DNA of 7,634 nt from Actinomycetales bacterium (GCA_012514835.1 JAAYZM010000087.1:1-7634), one strand, 5' to 3'. Numbered from the stretch's first letter, positions 1-5,444 are shown. The notes: generated from the sequence alone by a model not told the origin. Numbers and translations are program-made.

Positions 1-470
1 ACGCGAACCCGCACGCGTACGTCGTCGCCGTCGAGCGGTCGCTGCTTCCCGAGGGGCCCTTCCACGTCCAGCTCGACGCGGACGACCCGCCGTGGGGCGC
101 CCCCGAGGAACGCACCCACGTAGACGTAGACCTGCGCGCACCGGGCTCCGAGGCGACCGACGCCCAGATCCACCACGCTCCCTCGATCGAGGAGGCCGAG
201 CCGGAGCCCGAGCCCGCGATCGAGGACGGCCACGAGGGCGAGGTGCCGAACGGCGCACGCTACGTGTGGTTCGAGCGTGCGGGCTGCGAGCGTCCCGTCG
301 TCGGCCCCTTCGACGGTGTCCTGTGGCGCCTCGCCGACGGCGAACCCGCGTGGGAGGTCCTCGACGGCCAGGAGACGTGGCTCCATCCCGCGAGCGAGGC
401 AGTCATGGTCGTCACGACGGGCGAGATGGACTACCTGTTCGTCCCCGCGGGCACGGCGAGCTGCGACTGA
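1..470 (+). CDS. C-terminal part of an unrecognised protein with an acidic linker
   Basis: This reading frame is open from the left edge (first whole codon at 3) to TGA at 468-470, giving 155 visible residues; the start lies outside the window. I do not recognise the family. Residues 1-45 look like a folded segment. Residues 46-80 are a low-complexity acidic, proline-rich linker (EEAEPEPEPAIED). Residues 85-155 form a second compact segment rich in Trp and aromatics, starting YVWFERAGCERP and ending VPAGTASCD, with Cys at 95 and 154. No transmembrane stretch or catalytic motif is evident. A short version starting at ATG/GTG codons near 240-243 is possible, but the frame continues upstream with normal amino-acid use, so a longer partial gene is preferred. 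Its last 40 bases overlap the tail of the convergent regulator gene. The reading frame is well supported; the function is unknown. Confidence 0.6.
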   Translation, partial: ANPHAYVVAVERSLLPEGPFHVQLDADDPPWGAPEERTHVDVDLRAPGSEATDAQIHHAPSIEEAEPEPEPAIEDGHEGEVPNGARYVWFERAGCERPVVGPFDGVLWRLADGEPAWEVLDGQETWLHPASEAVMVVTTGEMDYLFVPAGTASCD

Positions 471-1417
471 GGGGTGTGGAAGCGGCGCCGGTAGGCGAGG
501 GGGGTCGTCGCGAGTGAGCGCGTGAAGTGGTGACGCAGCACGGCGGCCGTCCCGAAGCCTGAGCGTGCGGCGACCTCGTCCACGGAGAGCGTCGAGCCCT
601 CGAGGAGCTCTTGCGCGCGCAGCAGGCGCTGGCGGGCCACCCAGGCGGCCGGCGTCGTCCCCGTCTCGGCGCGGAACCGGCGCGCGAAGGTGCGCTCGCT
701 CATCAGGGCCCGGCGCGCGAGCTCGGGCACGGTGAGCTCGGTGTCGAGGTTCTCGAGCATCCAGTCGAGGAGCCCGGCGAGCGAGTCGGCCTCGACAGGC
801 AGCGGGCGCTCGATGTACTGGGCCTGGCCACCGTCGCGGTGCGGGGGCACCACCATGCGGCGCGCGATCTGGGCGGCCGCGGCGGGGCCCAGCTCGCGGC
901 GCACCAGGTACAGGCACGCGTCGATGCCCGCGGACGTGCCCGCGGACGTGATGATGCGAGAGTCCTCGACGTAGAGCTCGTCGGGGCACACGCGCGCGCG
1001 AGGGGCGGCGTCGGCGAGCTGGTCGGTGTACATCCAGTGGGTGGTGCAGCTGCGACCGTCGAGGAGTCCCGCGTCCGCGAGCGCGAAGGACCCCGAGCAG
1101 ATCGCGAGGATCCACGCGCCGCGGGCGTGCGCCTCGCGCAGCGCCTCGAGCACGGCTTCCGGGGCGGGACCGGAGCCCGCGGCGTACGCGGTCATGATGA
1201 CGGCGTCCGCGCTGCGGGTCGCCTCGAGGCCGTGGTCGACGACGACGTCGAGCCCCCCGGGCTTGGACGCCACGATGCCGGTCTGCGGCGCACACACGGT
1301 GAAGTCGAACTTCGGGCCGCCCGTATCCGTGCGGTCGAGCCCGAACACCTCGCACGCGACGGCGAGCTCGAAGATCGACAGGCCGGGGACGGCGATGGCG
1401 GTGACGTTCTTCAACAT
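431..1417 (-). CDS. GlxA/FtrA-type transcriptional regulator (DJ-1/PfpI domain plus AraC helix-turn-helix)
   Basis: This gene encodes a 328-residue DNA-binding regulator. Residues 3-190 form a DJ-1/PfpI (class I glutaminase-like) domain. It has the acidic segment FELAVACEVFGLD (16-28) and the nucleophile-elbow region ILAICSGSFALADAGLLDGR with Cys107, followed by TTHW (125-128). In this regulator family the domain usually senses a ligand rather than acting as an enzyme. Residues 215-313 form an AraC/XylS domain with two helix-turn-helix units, around LTVPELARRALMSERTFARRF and LSVDEVAARSGFGTAAVLRHHF, ending in the typical TPLAYRRRF. The family includes Streptomyces AdpA-like and GlxA-like proteins; the 328-residue length fits GlxA-type members better than the longer AdpA. 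A TAGATT -10-like box lies upstream (minus strand, 1441-1436) between two GGCAGA sites, so autoregulation is inferred. The effector is not predictable from sequence. The C-terminal tail runs into the opposite gene. Confidence 0.9.
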   Translation of the reverse strand: MLKNVTAIAVPGLSIFELAVACEVFGLDRTDTGGPKFDFTVCAPQTGIVASKPGGLDVVVDHGLEATRSADAVIMTAYAAGSGPAPEAVLEALREAHARGAWILAICSGSFALADAGLLDGRSCTTHWMYTDQLADAAPRARVCPDELYVEDSRIITSAGTSAGIDACLYLVRRELGPAAAAQIARRMVVPPHRDGGQAQYIERPLPVEADSLAGLLDWMLENLDTELTVPELARRALMSERTFARRFRAETGTTPAAWVARQRLLRAQELLEGSTLSVDEVAARSGFGTAAVLRHHFTRSLATTPLAYRRRFHTPQSQLAVPAGTNR

Positions 1418-1427
1418 GCCTCGATGA

Positions 1428-1500
1428 TGGCAGAAAATCTACGGATGTGGGCATATCTGCCTCTCGCGGCAGAATATGGATGAGCGCAGACTTTCTGCCA
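1428..1500. promoter_or_regulatory. Divergent control region with four GGCAGA operator-like sites
   Basis: Four copies of GGCAGA-(A/T)-rich motifs alternate in orientation. They are GGCAGAAAATCT at 1429-1440 (+), GGCAGATATGCC at 1450-1461 (-), GGCAGAATATGG at 1468-1479 (+) and GGCAGAAAGTCT at 1488-1499 (-). They form two inverted pairs of almost equal size (33 and 32 bp end to end). The inner two also make a hairpin-like repeat (1452-1461 against 1468-1478, with one bulged base). The array lies between the start of the DJ-1/AraC regulator and the small membrane protein, and covers the TAGATT box on the minus strand. The obvious candidate binder is the adjacent AraC-type regulator; this is inference. 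Confidence 0.6.
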
Positions 1501-1658
1501 TGACGACCTTCATCATCTCCGCAGCCCTGATCCTCCTCCTCTTGCTCACCGTCCGTATCGTCCGCCAGGACGGCTACGGGCACCGACCCCCGCCCCGATC
1601 GCACGAGCCGTGGAGCGTCGGCACGCTCCCCGACGCGCCGTACCGCAGCCTGCGCTGA
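1476..1658 (+). CDS. Small single-pass membrane protein
   Basis: This is a 60-codon frame with one hydrophobic segment (FIISAALILLLLLTV, residues 12-26), followed by a basic stretch RIVRQDGYGHRPPPRSHEPW and a short polar tail ending at TGA 1656-1658. The topology would be a short N-terminus, one membrane helix and a cytoplasmic tail by the positive-inside rule. Two ATG starts are possible, at 1476 and at 1500. The second gives 52 residues beginning MTTFIISAA and looks more natural, because the extra residues MDERRLSA are encoded inside the operator array. Neither start has a clear Shine-Dalgarno sequence. The gene is divergent from the DJ-1/AraC regulator and shares its control region, so co-regulation is likely. 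I recognise the general form of a small actinobacterial hypothetical protein but no function. Confidence is moderate because the gene is short, though the protein pattern is convincing. Confidence 0.6.
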   Translation: MDERRLSAMTTFIISAALILLLLLTVRIVRQDGYGHRPPPRSHEPWSVGTLPDAPYRSLR

Positions 1659-1770
1659 TCTCCGGGCGCGTCGCCACCCCCGTGGGCCGGACCCCGCGGG
1701 ACACTGGGGGCGGCGGCGCACCCGGGACACCCGGACGCTCGCGAGTTGGCGAGGTACCGGGAGGAAGTCA

Positions 1771-2361
1771 GTGGAGCAGCGGGCGGTCCGCGTATGCGTC
1801 ATCGGTGACGAGCTCGTGGCTGGCGTGGGTGACCCGCGCGGCCTCGGCTGGGTGGGCCGCGTCGCGGCACGCACCCCCACCCCCACGCCCCTCACGGTGC
1901 TCCCGCTCGCCGTGCCGGGCGAGACCACGGCCGAGCTCAGCCAGCGCTGGGACCTCGAGGTCTCGCGGCGCACGCACCCCGAGGCAGACAACCGGCTCGT
2001 GATCGGCCTGGGCCGGGCGGACCTCGACGCGGGCATCTCCCCCGCGCGCTCGCGCCTCAACCTCGCCAACGTGCTCGACATCGCTCAGCGGCGCGGTCTC
2101 GAGGTGTTCGTCGTCGGACCCCCTCCCGGCGGGCCGCACGCCGACGGCGTGGGCGAGCTCTCCGCCGCCTTCGCGGACGTCACCACGCGTCGCGCGATCC
2201 CCTACGTCGAGACCTTCGCCCCGCTCGTGGGCCACGAGCAGTGGGCCGCGGACCTCGCCGCGGGTGACGGCTCGCACCCGGGTCAGGCCGGCTACGGCCT
2301 CCTCGCATGGCTCGTGCTCCACACGGGCTGGCACCACTGGCTAGGCCTCCCCACCGACTAA
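1771..2361 (+). CDS. SGNH/GDSL hydrolase-fold protein with altered catalytic residues
   Basis: This encodes 196 residues starting at GTG 1771, with a good ribosome site (GGGAGGAAG ending at 1767) 3 nt upstream. The fold is that of the SGNH/GDSL esterase family. Block I is VCVIGDELVAGVGDPRGLGW (8-27), block II is around AVPGETTAEL (47-56), block III is VIGLGRADLDAG (77-88) and block V is DGSHPGQAGYG (166-176), with Asp166 and His169. In active members block I is GDS with Ser as nucleophile, and block III is GxND with an oxyanion-hole Asn. Here the Ser position is Glu14 and the Asn position is Ala83. The Asp-x-x-His pair is kept. The protein may therefore be a non-catalytic binder or use different chemistry. 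There is no signal peptide, so it is probably cytoplasmic. It is monocistronic in this view and converges on padR. The family call is solid; the substrate is unknown. Confidence 0.82.
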   Translation: MEQRAVRVCVIGDELVAGVGDPRGLGWVGRVAARTPTPTPLTVLPLAVPGETTAELSQRWDLEVSRRTHPEADNRLVIGLGRADLDAGISPARSRLNLANVLDIAQRRGLEVFVVGPPPGGPHADGVGELSAAFADVTTRRAIPYVETFAPLVGHEQWAADLAAGDGSHPGQAGYGLLAWLVLHTGWHHWLGLPTD

Positions 2362-2396
2362 CCCGCCCCCCGCTCGCCCCACCCGCTAGTCCCCTC

Positions 2397-2482
2397 CCCC
2401 TCCGCTGACTTCGGCAGTAGCAACCCAGTTCGGCAGTTGTGCGTGCCGAAGTCAGCTGCAACTGCCGAAGTCAGCGGAGGGG
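2397..2482. repeat. Compact nested palindrome between convergent genes (REP-like or bidirectional terminator)
   Basis: Positions 2397-2418 and 2461-2482 are perfect 22-bp inverted arms. The 42-bp centre contains two further copies of the core, so TGCCGAAGTCAGC or its complement occurs at 2404-2416 (-), 2429-2435 (-, 7-bp core TTCGGCA), 2444-2456 (+) and 2463-2475 (+). The first and third copies (13 bp) and the second and fourth (11 bp, 2429-2439 with 2459-2469) can also pair, giving alternative folds. The element sits between the stop of the SGNH-like gene and the stop of padR, where a bidirectional terminator or a dispersed REP-like unit is expected. No long T-run follows. Confidence 0.75.
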
Positions 2483-2511
2483 TGGGGTCGGGCGCGGTGG
2501 AGAGATGGGGG

Positions 2512-3126
2512 TCAGGGGAGGGTCGCGCGGATCGACGTGCGCGCCTGGTCCAGGACGGTGCGGATGGTCTCGAGCGTGAGCGGGCTGAGCGGAGTGCCCC
2601 CAGCCGTCGCGGTGCGCAGCTCTGTGCGCAGCCCGTCGCGGAACTCGCGCAGCTCCGCCTCGGCCTCCGCGAGCCGGACCCGCGCGTCCGTGCGGTCCTT
2701 CGCGGTGTCCGACGGCGGGGGCGAGGAGGTGGCCCCGGCACGCGCGGACTGTGCGGCCGCCGCGAGATCCGCCCGCAGCCCGCGCATCGAGTCCCGGACC
2801 TCCGAGCGGACCTGGTCCGCGAGCGAGCGGACCGTCTCGGCGAGGTTCTCCTCGAGCTCGGCGAGGTCCTCGCGGCGGGCGTCGAGCTCGGACCGGCCGG
2901 CGTCCGTGAGCGCGTAGGTGGACCGCCGGTCCCCCGAGGTCCGCTCGACGAGCCCCTCTTCCTCGAGGCGCGCGAGCCGCGGGTAGATGGTCCCGGCGCT
3001 CGGGCGGTACGTGCCGCCGAAGCGGTCGGCGAGGGCCGTGATGAGCTCGTAGCCGTGCCGCGGACCCTGCTCGAGGAGAGCGAGCAGGTAGAGCCGCAGC
3101 TGGCCGTGCGCGAAGACGGGAGTCAC
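2512..3126 (-). CDS. PadR-family transcriptional repressor
   Basis: This 204-residue regulator starts at GTG 3126. Residues 8-80 are the PadR winged helix: LRLYLLALLEQGPRHGYELI, then SAGTIYPRLARLEEEGLVER as the recognition region, then the wing STYALTDAG. Residues 80-128 are strongly charged and helical, probably a dimerisation coiled coil. A Pro/Ser linker (131-146) follows, then a second helix (148-172) and a short C-terminal helix. This makes it longer than minimal PadR proteins of about 110 residues and closer to the two-domain type. Its start overlaps the stop of the upstream DUF4097 gene by 4 bases (GTGA), indicating translational coupling. PadR proteins usually repress their own operon, and operator-like repeats lie at the operon promoter (3954-4001). 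The ligand is unknown. Confidence 0.9.
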   Translation of the reverse strand: MTPVFAHGQLRLYLLALLEQGPRHGYELITALADRFGGTYRPSAGTIYPRLARLEEEGLVERTSGDRRSTYALTDAGRSELDARREDLAELEENLAETVRSLADQVRSEVRDSMRGLRADLAAAAQSARAGATSSPPPSDTAKDRTDARVRLAEAEAELREFRDGLRTELRTATAGGTPLSPLTLETIRTVLDQARTSIRATLP

Positions 3127-3938
3127 GAGGCGCTCGTCCGCAGCACGGTGAGGTTGCCCGAGACGGTCGAGACGGTCACGTAGCAGCCCGTCCCGCCCGA
3201 GCGCGTGTCCACGTGGGTGCGCCCGGGGCGGCTCGAGGTGTGGTCCACGCCGTCGATCACGACGCGCCCGCTGACCGCCTTCGCCTCGACGCCCAGCCCC
3301 ACTCCGTGGGGCAGCCGGAGCGTCACGTCGCCCGAGACGGTCGTGGCGGACAGGGTGCTCGTGGTGCTCGTGAGATCGAGCGAGACGGCGCCCGACACGG
3401 AGTTGGTGGTGACCCGGCTCAGCGCGCCCGAGGCCGTGAGGTCGCCCGAGACTGTCGAGAGCGTGAGGTCGCCCGTGTGGTCGCGCACCGAGATCTCGCC
3501 CGAGACCGTCTTCGCGGCGAGCGCGCCGAGCGTGTGGTCCGTGACGAGCGCGCCCGAGACCGTCGAGACCTGGGCGTCCTCGCGCACGCGCGCCAGCAGC
3601 CCCTCGGCCGCGACCGTGCCGAGGCGCACCCGGGCATCTCGCGGGATCGCGATGTGCACGGACGCGGAGTCCTTGTCGGAGAAGTTGCGCAGCTTGTCGA
3701 GGAAGGACTCCCAGCCGCCGAGCGTGTGGCCGTAGCCCACCTTGAGCTCGCCGTCCACGAGGCTCACCTCGAGCGGACGTCCGTCGACGTCGTGCACCTC
3801 GACGCGGGCGCTGCGGTCCGCGTCGTCCTCGTGGGCCACGACGTCGACACGCCCACCCACGAGACCCACGCGCAGCGCGCGGATCTCCTCGAGCTCGATG
3901 ATCTGGGGGCCGGAGACGACCCAGGACTCGGTCGGCAT
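3123..3938 (-). CDS. DUF4097-family beta-repeat protein
   Basis: This encodes 271 residues from ATG 3938, chosen because GAGAGGAA sits just upstream on the minus strand and the segment before it is promoter sequence. Residues 1-105 are a mixed, largely beta region starting MPTESWVVSGPQ. The remainder is a repeated strand unit marked by VSG at 127, 145, 163, 181, 201, 222 and 259, with a spacing of 18 residues in the first four. This is the pattern of DUF4097 (putative adhesin-like) proteins predicted to form a beta-helix or solenoid. No signal peptide or membrane helix is visible, so a cytoplasmic location is likely despite the adhesin label. It is the first gene of an operon with padR, with which it overlaps by 4 bp. 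This pairing is common in actinobacteria, and the molecular role is unknown. An in-frame start at 4007 is unlikely because it would translate the -10 and operator region. Confidence 0.85.
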   Translation of the reverse strand: MPTESWVVSGPQIIELEEIRALRVGLVGGRVDVVAHEDDADRSARVEVHDVDGRPLEVSLVDGELKVGYGHTLGGWESFLDKLRNFSDKDSASVHIAIPRDARVRLGTVAAEGLLARVREDAQVSTVSGALVTDHTLGALAAKTVSGEISVRDHTGDLTLSTVSGDLTASGALSRVTTNSVSGAVSLDLTSTTSTLSATTVSGDVTLRLPHGVGLGVEAKAVSGRVVIDGVDHTSSRPGRTHVDTRSGGTGCYVTVSTVSGNLTVLRTSAS

Positions 3939-3953
3939 AGCAGGGGTTCCTCT

Positions 3954-4007
3954 CGCGATATATCTCGTTCCGAGAGACACGTTATATCGCGTTCGGAGAT
4001 CATGCAA
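3954..4007 (-). promoter_or_regulatory. DUF4097-padR promoter with PadR operator-like repeats
   Basis: On the minus strand, TTGCAT (4007-4002) and TATAAC (3986-3981) form a -35/-10 pair with a 15-bp spacer, giving a start near 3974. Overlapping it are two direct copies of ATATCKCGTTCSGAGA, at 3960-3975 and 3984-3999 (14 of 16 identical, 24 bp apart). There is also a 9-bp inverted pair CGCGATATA (3954-3962) and TATATCGCG (3983-3991), a small palindrome TCTCG-TTC-CGAGA (3963-3975), and the perfect palindrome GATATATC (3957-3964). Sites that cover the -10 and the start suit repression by PadR. The binding assignment is inference. Confidence 0.6.
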
Positions 4008-4038
4008 CGGGGAACTGTCCTCCCCTGGCAGAGCGGGG

Positions 4039-5127
4039 TTAGGAGACGAGCCCCGCGGCGCGCAGCTCGACCGTGAGGTCCTGCGGGTTCGACGCGATCG
4101 ACATCGCGTCCTCGTAGGAGACCACGTCGTCGCGGATCAGCTGGAGCAGGTGCTGGTCGAAGGTCTGCATCTTGTAGTAGCCGCCCTCGGCGATGAGGTC
4201 GATGATCGGCGTGGAGTCGATCGGGTCGAGGATCGCCTCGGCGGTGCGGCCCGTGTTGACGAGCACCTCGACGGCCACGGCACGCCCGGAGCCGTCCTGG
4301 CGGCGCACGAGGCGCTGCGAGATCACGCCGCGCAGCGCCTGGGCCAGGGCGGTGCGGATCTGCTTCTGCTCGTGCGGCGGGAAGAAGTCGACGATGCGGT
4401 TGATGGTCTCTTGCGCGTCGATCGTGTGGAGCGTCGAGAGCACGAGGTGACCGGTCTCGGCCGCGGACAGGGCGGCGCGCACGGTCTCGACGTCACGCAT
4501 CTCGCCCACGAGGATCACGTCGGGGTCCTGGCGCATCGCGGCGCGCAGCGCGGAGTTGAAGTCGGCCGTGTCCTGGCGCACCTCGCGCTGGGAGACGATC
4601 GCCTTCTTGTCCGAGTGCAGCACCTCGATCGGGTCCTCGATCGTGACGATGTTGACCTCGCGGTAGGAGTTGATGAGGTCCACCATCGACGCGAGCGACG
4701 TCGTCTTGCCCGATCCGGTGGGACCCGTCACGAGCACGAGGCCGCGCGGCTCGAGCGCGAGCTCGCCCACCACCTCGGGCAGCCCGAGCTCCGCGAGCGA
4801 CTGCGCCCCCACGGCCACGCGCCGGAACACGAGCGCGTTGGTGCCGCGCGCCTGGTAGGCGTTGACGCGGAACCGGCCCACACCCTTGAGCGAGTACGCG
4901 AAGTCCGCCTCGTGGGTGCGCCGGTAGGTGTCCACGAGGTCCTCGGGGAGCACCTCGATGAGCATGTTCTCGGTGTCGATGGGACGCAGGTCCGGCACCT
5001 GGAGCTTGCGCAGCCGCCCGTCCACGCGCACGCGCGGCGCGGAGCCGACCTTGCAGTGCAGGTCGGAGCCGTTGGTCCCCGCGAGGGCGTGCAGGAACGG
5101 GATGACGGAAAGAGGCTGGTCGCTCAC
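4039..5127 (-). CDS. pilT: PilT-like type IV pilus twitching ATPase
   Basis: This encodes 362 residues of a secretion-type hexameric ATPase that powers pilus retraction at the inner face of the membrane. Residues 5-105 form the N-terminal PAS-like domain, with GSDLHCKVGSAPRVRVDGRL (20-39) typical of PilT. Next come Walker A GPTGSGKT (135-142), the Asp box NIVTIEDPIEVLH (159-171), Walker B DVILVGEMRD (203-212) and the His box TGHLVLSTLHT (225-235). The C-terminus has LIRDDVVSYEDAM, a variant of the PilT retraction-associated segment that normally reads AIRNLIRE. The length is normal for PilT. GTG 5127 is preferred because GAGG lies 5 nt upstream; ATG 5130 is only 2 nt from it. Longer in-frame extensions to 5232 look non-coding. 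No other pilus gene is in view, so partners must be elsewhere. PilU is an alternative that cannot be excluded. Confidence 0.92.
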   Translation of the reverse strand: MSDQPLSVIPFLHALAGTNGSDLHCKVGSAPRVRVDGRLRKLQVPDLRPIDTENMLIEVLPEDLVDTYRRTHEADFAYSLKGVGRFRVNAYQARGTNALVFRRVAVGAQSLAELGLPEVVGELALEPRGLVLVTGPTGSGKTTSLASMVDLINSYREVNIVTIEDPIEVLHSDKKAIVSQREVRQDTADFNSALRAAMRQDPDVILVGEMRDVETVRAALSAAETGHLVLSTLHTIDAQETINRIVDFFPPHEQKQIRTALAQALRGVISQRLVRRQDGSGRAVAVEVLVNTGRTAEAILDPIDSTPIIDLIAEGGYYKMQTFDQHLLQLIRDDVVSYEDAMSIASNPQDLTVELRAAGLVS

Positions 5128-5237
5128 CATCACCTCATCGGGCGACGCGGGCGCGAACTTGAGCCCGATCGCGCCCGGTTCGCACCCCCGCGCACCGGCC
5201 CGTTCGGCCCACCGCGGCGCGTGTGGGACCATAGGCG

Positions 5238-5276
5238 GGTTCGTCGCGAACCAGCGACGCCCGCAGACCCAAGGAG
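5238..5276 (+). promoter_or_regulatory. bL37 leader: two exclusive hairpins and ribosome binding site
   Basis: The leader contains GGTTCG-TCG-CGAACC (5238-5252) and, overlapping it, CGTCGC-GAACCA-GCGACG (5242-5259). Each has a 6-bp stem, and they cannot form together. A strong ribosome site AAGGAG (5271-5276) is 6 nt before the ATG. A weak -10-like ATAGGC lies at 5231-5236 on this strand, and TATGGT on the other strand (5233-5228) could be a -10 for pilT. A regulatory role for the hairpins is speculation; the ribosome site is clear. Confidence 0.4.
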
Positions 5277-5282
5277 AACCTC

Positions 5283-5357
5283 ATGAGCAAGCGCGGTCGC
5301 AAGCGTCGCTCCCGCAAGGGCAACGCAGCCAACCACGGCAACCGTCCCAACGCCTGA
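5283..5357 (+). CDS. 50S ribosomal protein bL37
   Basis: This 24-codon gene starts MSKRGRKRRSRKGNAANHG and ends with NRPNA before TGA 5355-5357. The composition is almost entirely basic residues, Asn and Gly, and the KRGRK...AANHG-RPNA pattern is that of bL37, the tiny actinobacterial large-subunit protein seen in mycobacterial ribosome structures. It has its own strong ribosome site (AAGGAG, 6 nt upstream) and a hairpin terminator 12 bases beyond the stop codon, so it appears to be a single-gene transcript. It is convergent with rsrA and divergent from pilT. A gene this small is easily missed by automatic gene finders. Identification rests on sequence recall of the family rather than a search. 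Confidence 0.88.
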   Translation: MSKRGRKRRSRKGNAANHGNRPNA

Positions 5358-5363
5358 GGACGT

Positions 5364-5400
5364 GACGAAGGCCCGGTGCAGCGCACCGGGCCTTTTCGTC
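5364..5400 (+). terminator. Intrinsic terminator of the bL37 gene
   Basis: A 10-bp GC-rich stem GGCCCGGTGC (5370-5379) pairs perfectly with GCACCGGGCC (5383-5392) around the loop AGC and is followed by TTTT. The outer bases GACGAA (5364-5369) can also pair with TTCGTC (5395-5400) past a small bulge. It lies between the convergent ends of bL37 and rsrA and could act in both directions, although the T-run is better for the plus strand. Confidence 0.88.
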
Positions 5401-5444
5401 TGCCCCGAGCCTCGTAGGGGCCGGGGTTCTTCTGTCCGACGTGC

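Noticed and set aside
611..1483. A plus-strand open frame of 290 codons opposite the DJ-1/AraC regulator
   Set aside because: The product is low-complexity Arg/Gly/Ala-rich and lies opposite a gene with a clear domain structure.
1659..1770. Small GC-rich inverted repeats (for example CTCGC at 1738-1742 with GCGAG at 1749-1753) as a terminator
   Set aside because: The stem is 5 bp with no T-run and is expected by chance at this base composition.
1768..2337. A minus-strand frame of 189 codons opposite the SGNH-like gene
   Set aside because: It has no recognisable domain or sensible start, and the plus-strand gene has SGNH blocks and a good ribosome site.
2404..2475. Four repeats of one core considered as a short CRISPR array or protein operator array
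   Set aside because: Copies alternate in orientation as inverted arms and the spacers are short and unequal. The element lies downstream of both flanking genes, not at a promoter.
3150..3560. Regularly spaced similar DNA blocks resembling a CRISPR or satellite array
   Set aside because: They are in-frame coding repeats for the VSG strand unit of the DUF4097 protein; spacing is about 54 bases and the units are degenerate.
3939..4007. An upstream start at 4007 for the DUF4097 gene
   Set aside because: It would place the -10 box and operator repeats inside the coding sequence, whereas ATG 3938 has a strong ribosome site.
5128..5232. A longer N-terminus for PilT starting at 5232
   Set aside because: The added residues look like translated non-coding DNA, while the ribosome site before 5127-5130 and the normal PilT N-terminus support the shorter form.
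3742..5286. A long plus-strand open frame of 514 codons opposite the pilT gene
   Set aside because: It is antisense to an unmistakable PilT, its protein is dominated by Arg, Gly, His and Glu without a domain, and such frames are expected in GC-rich DNA.
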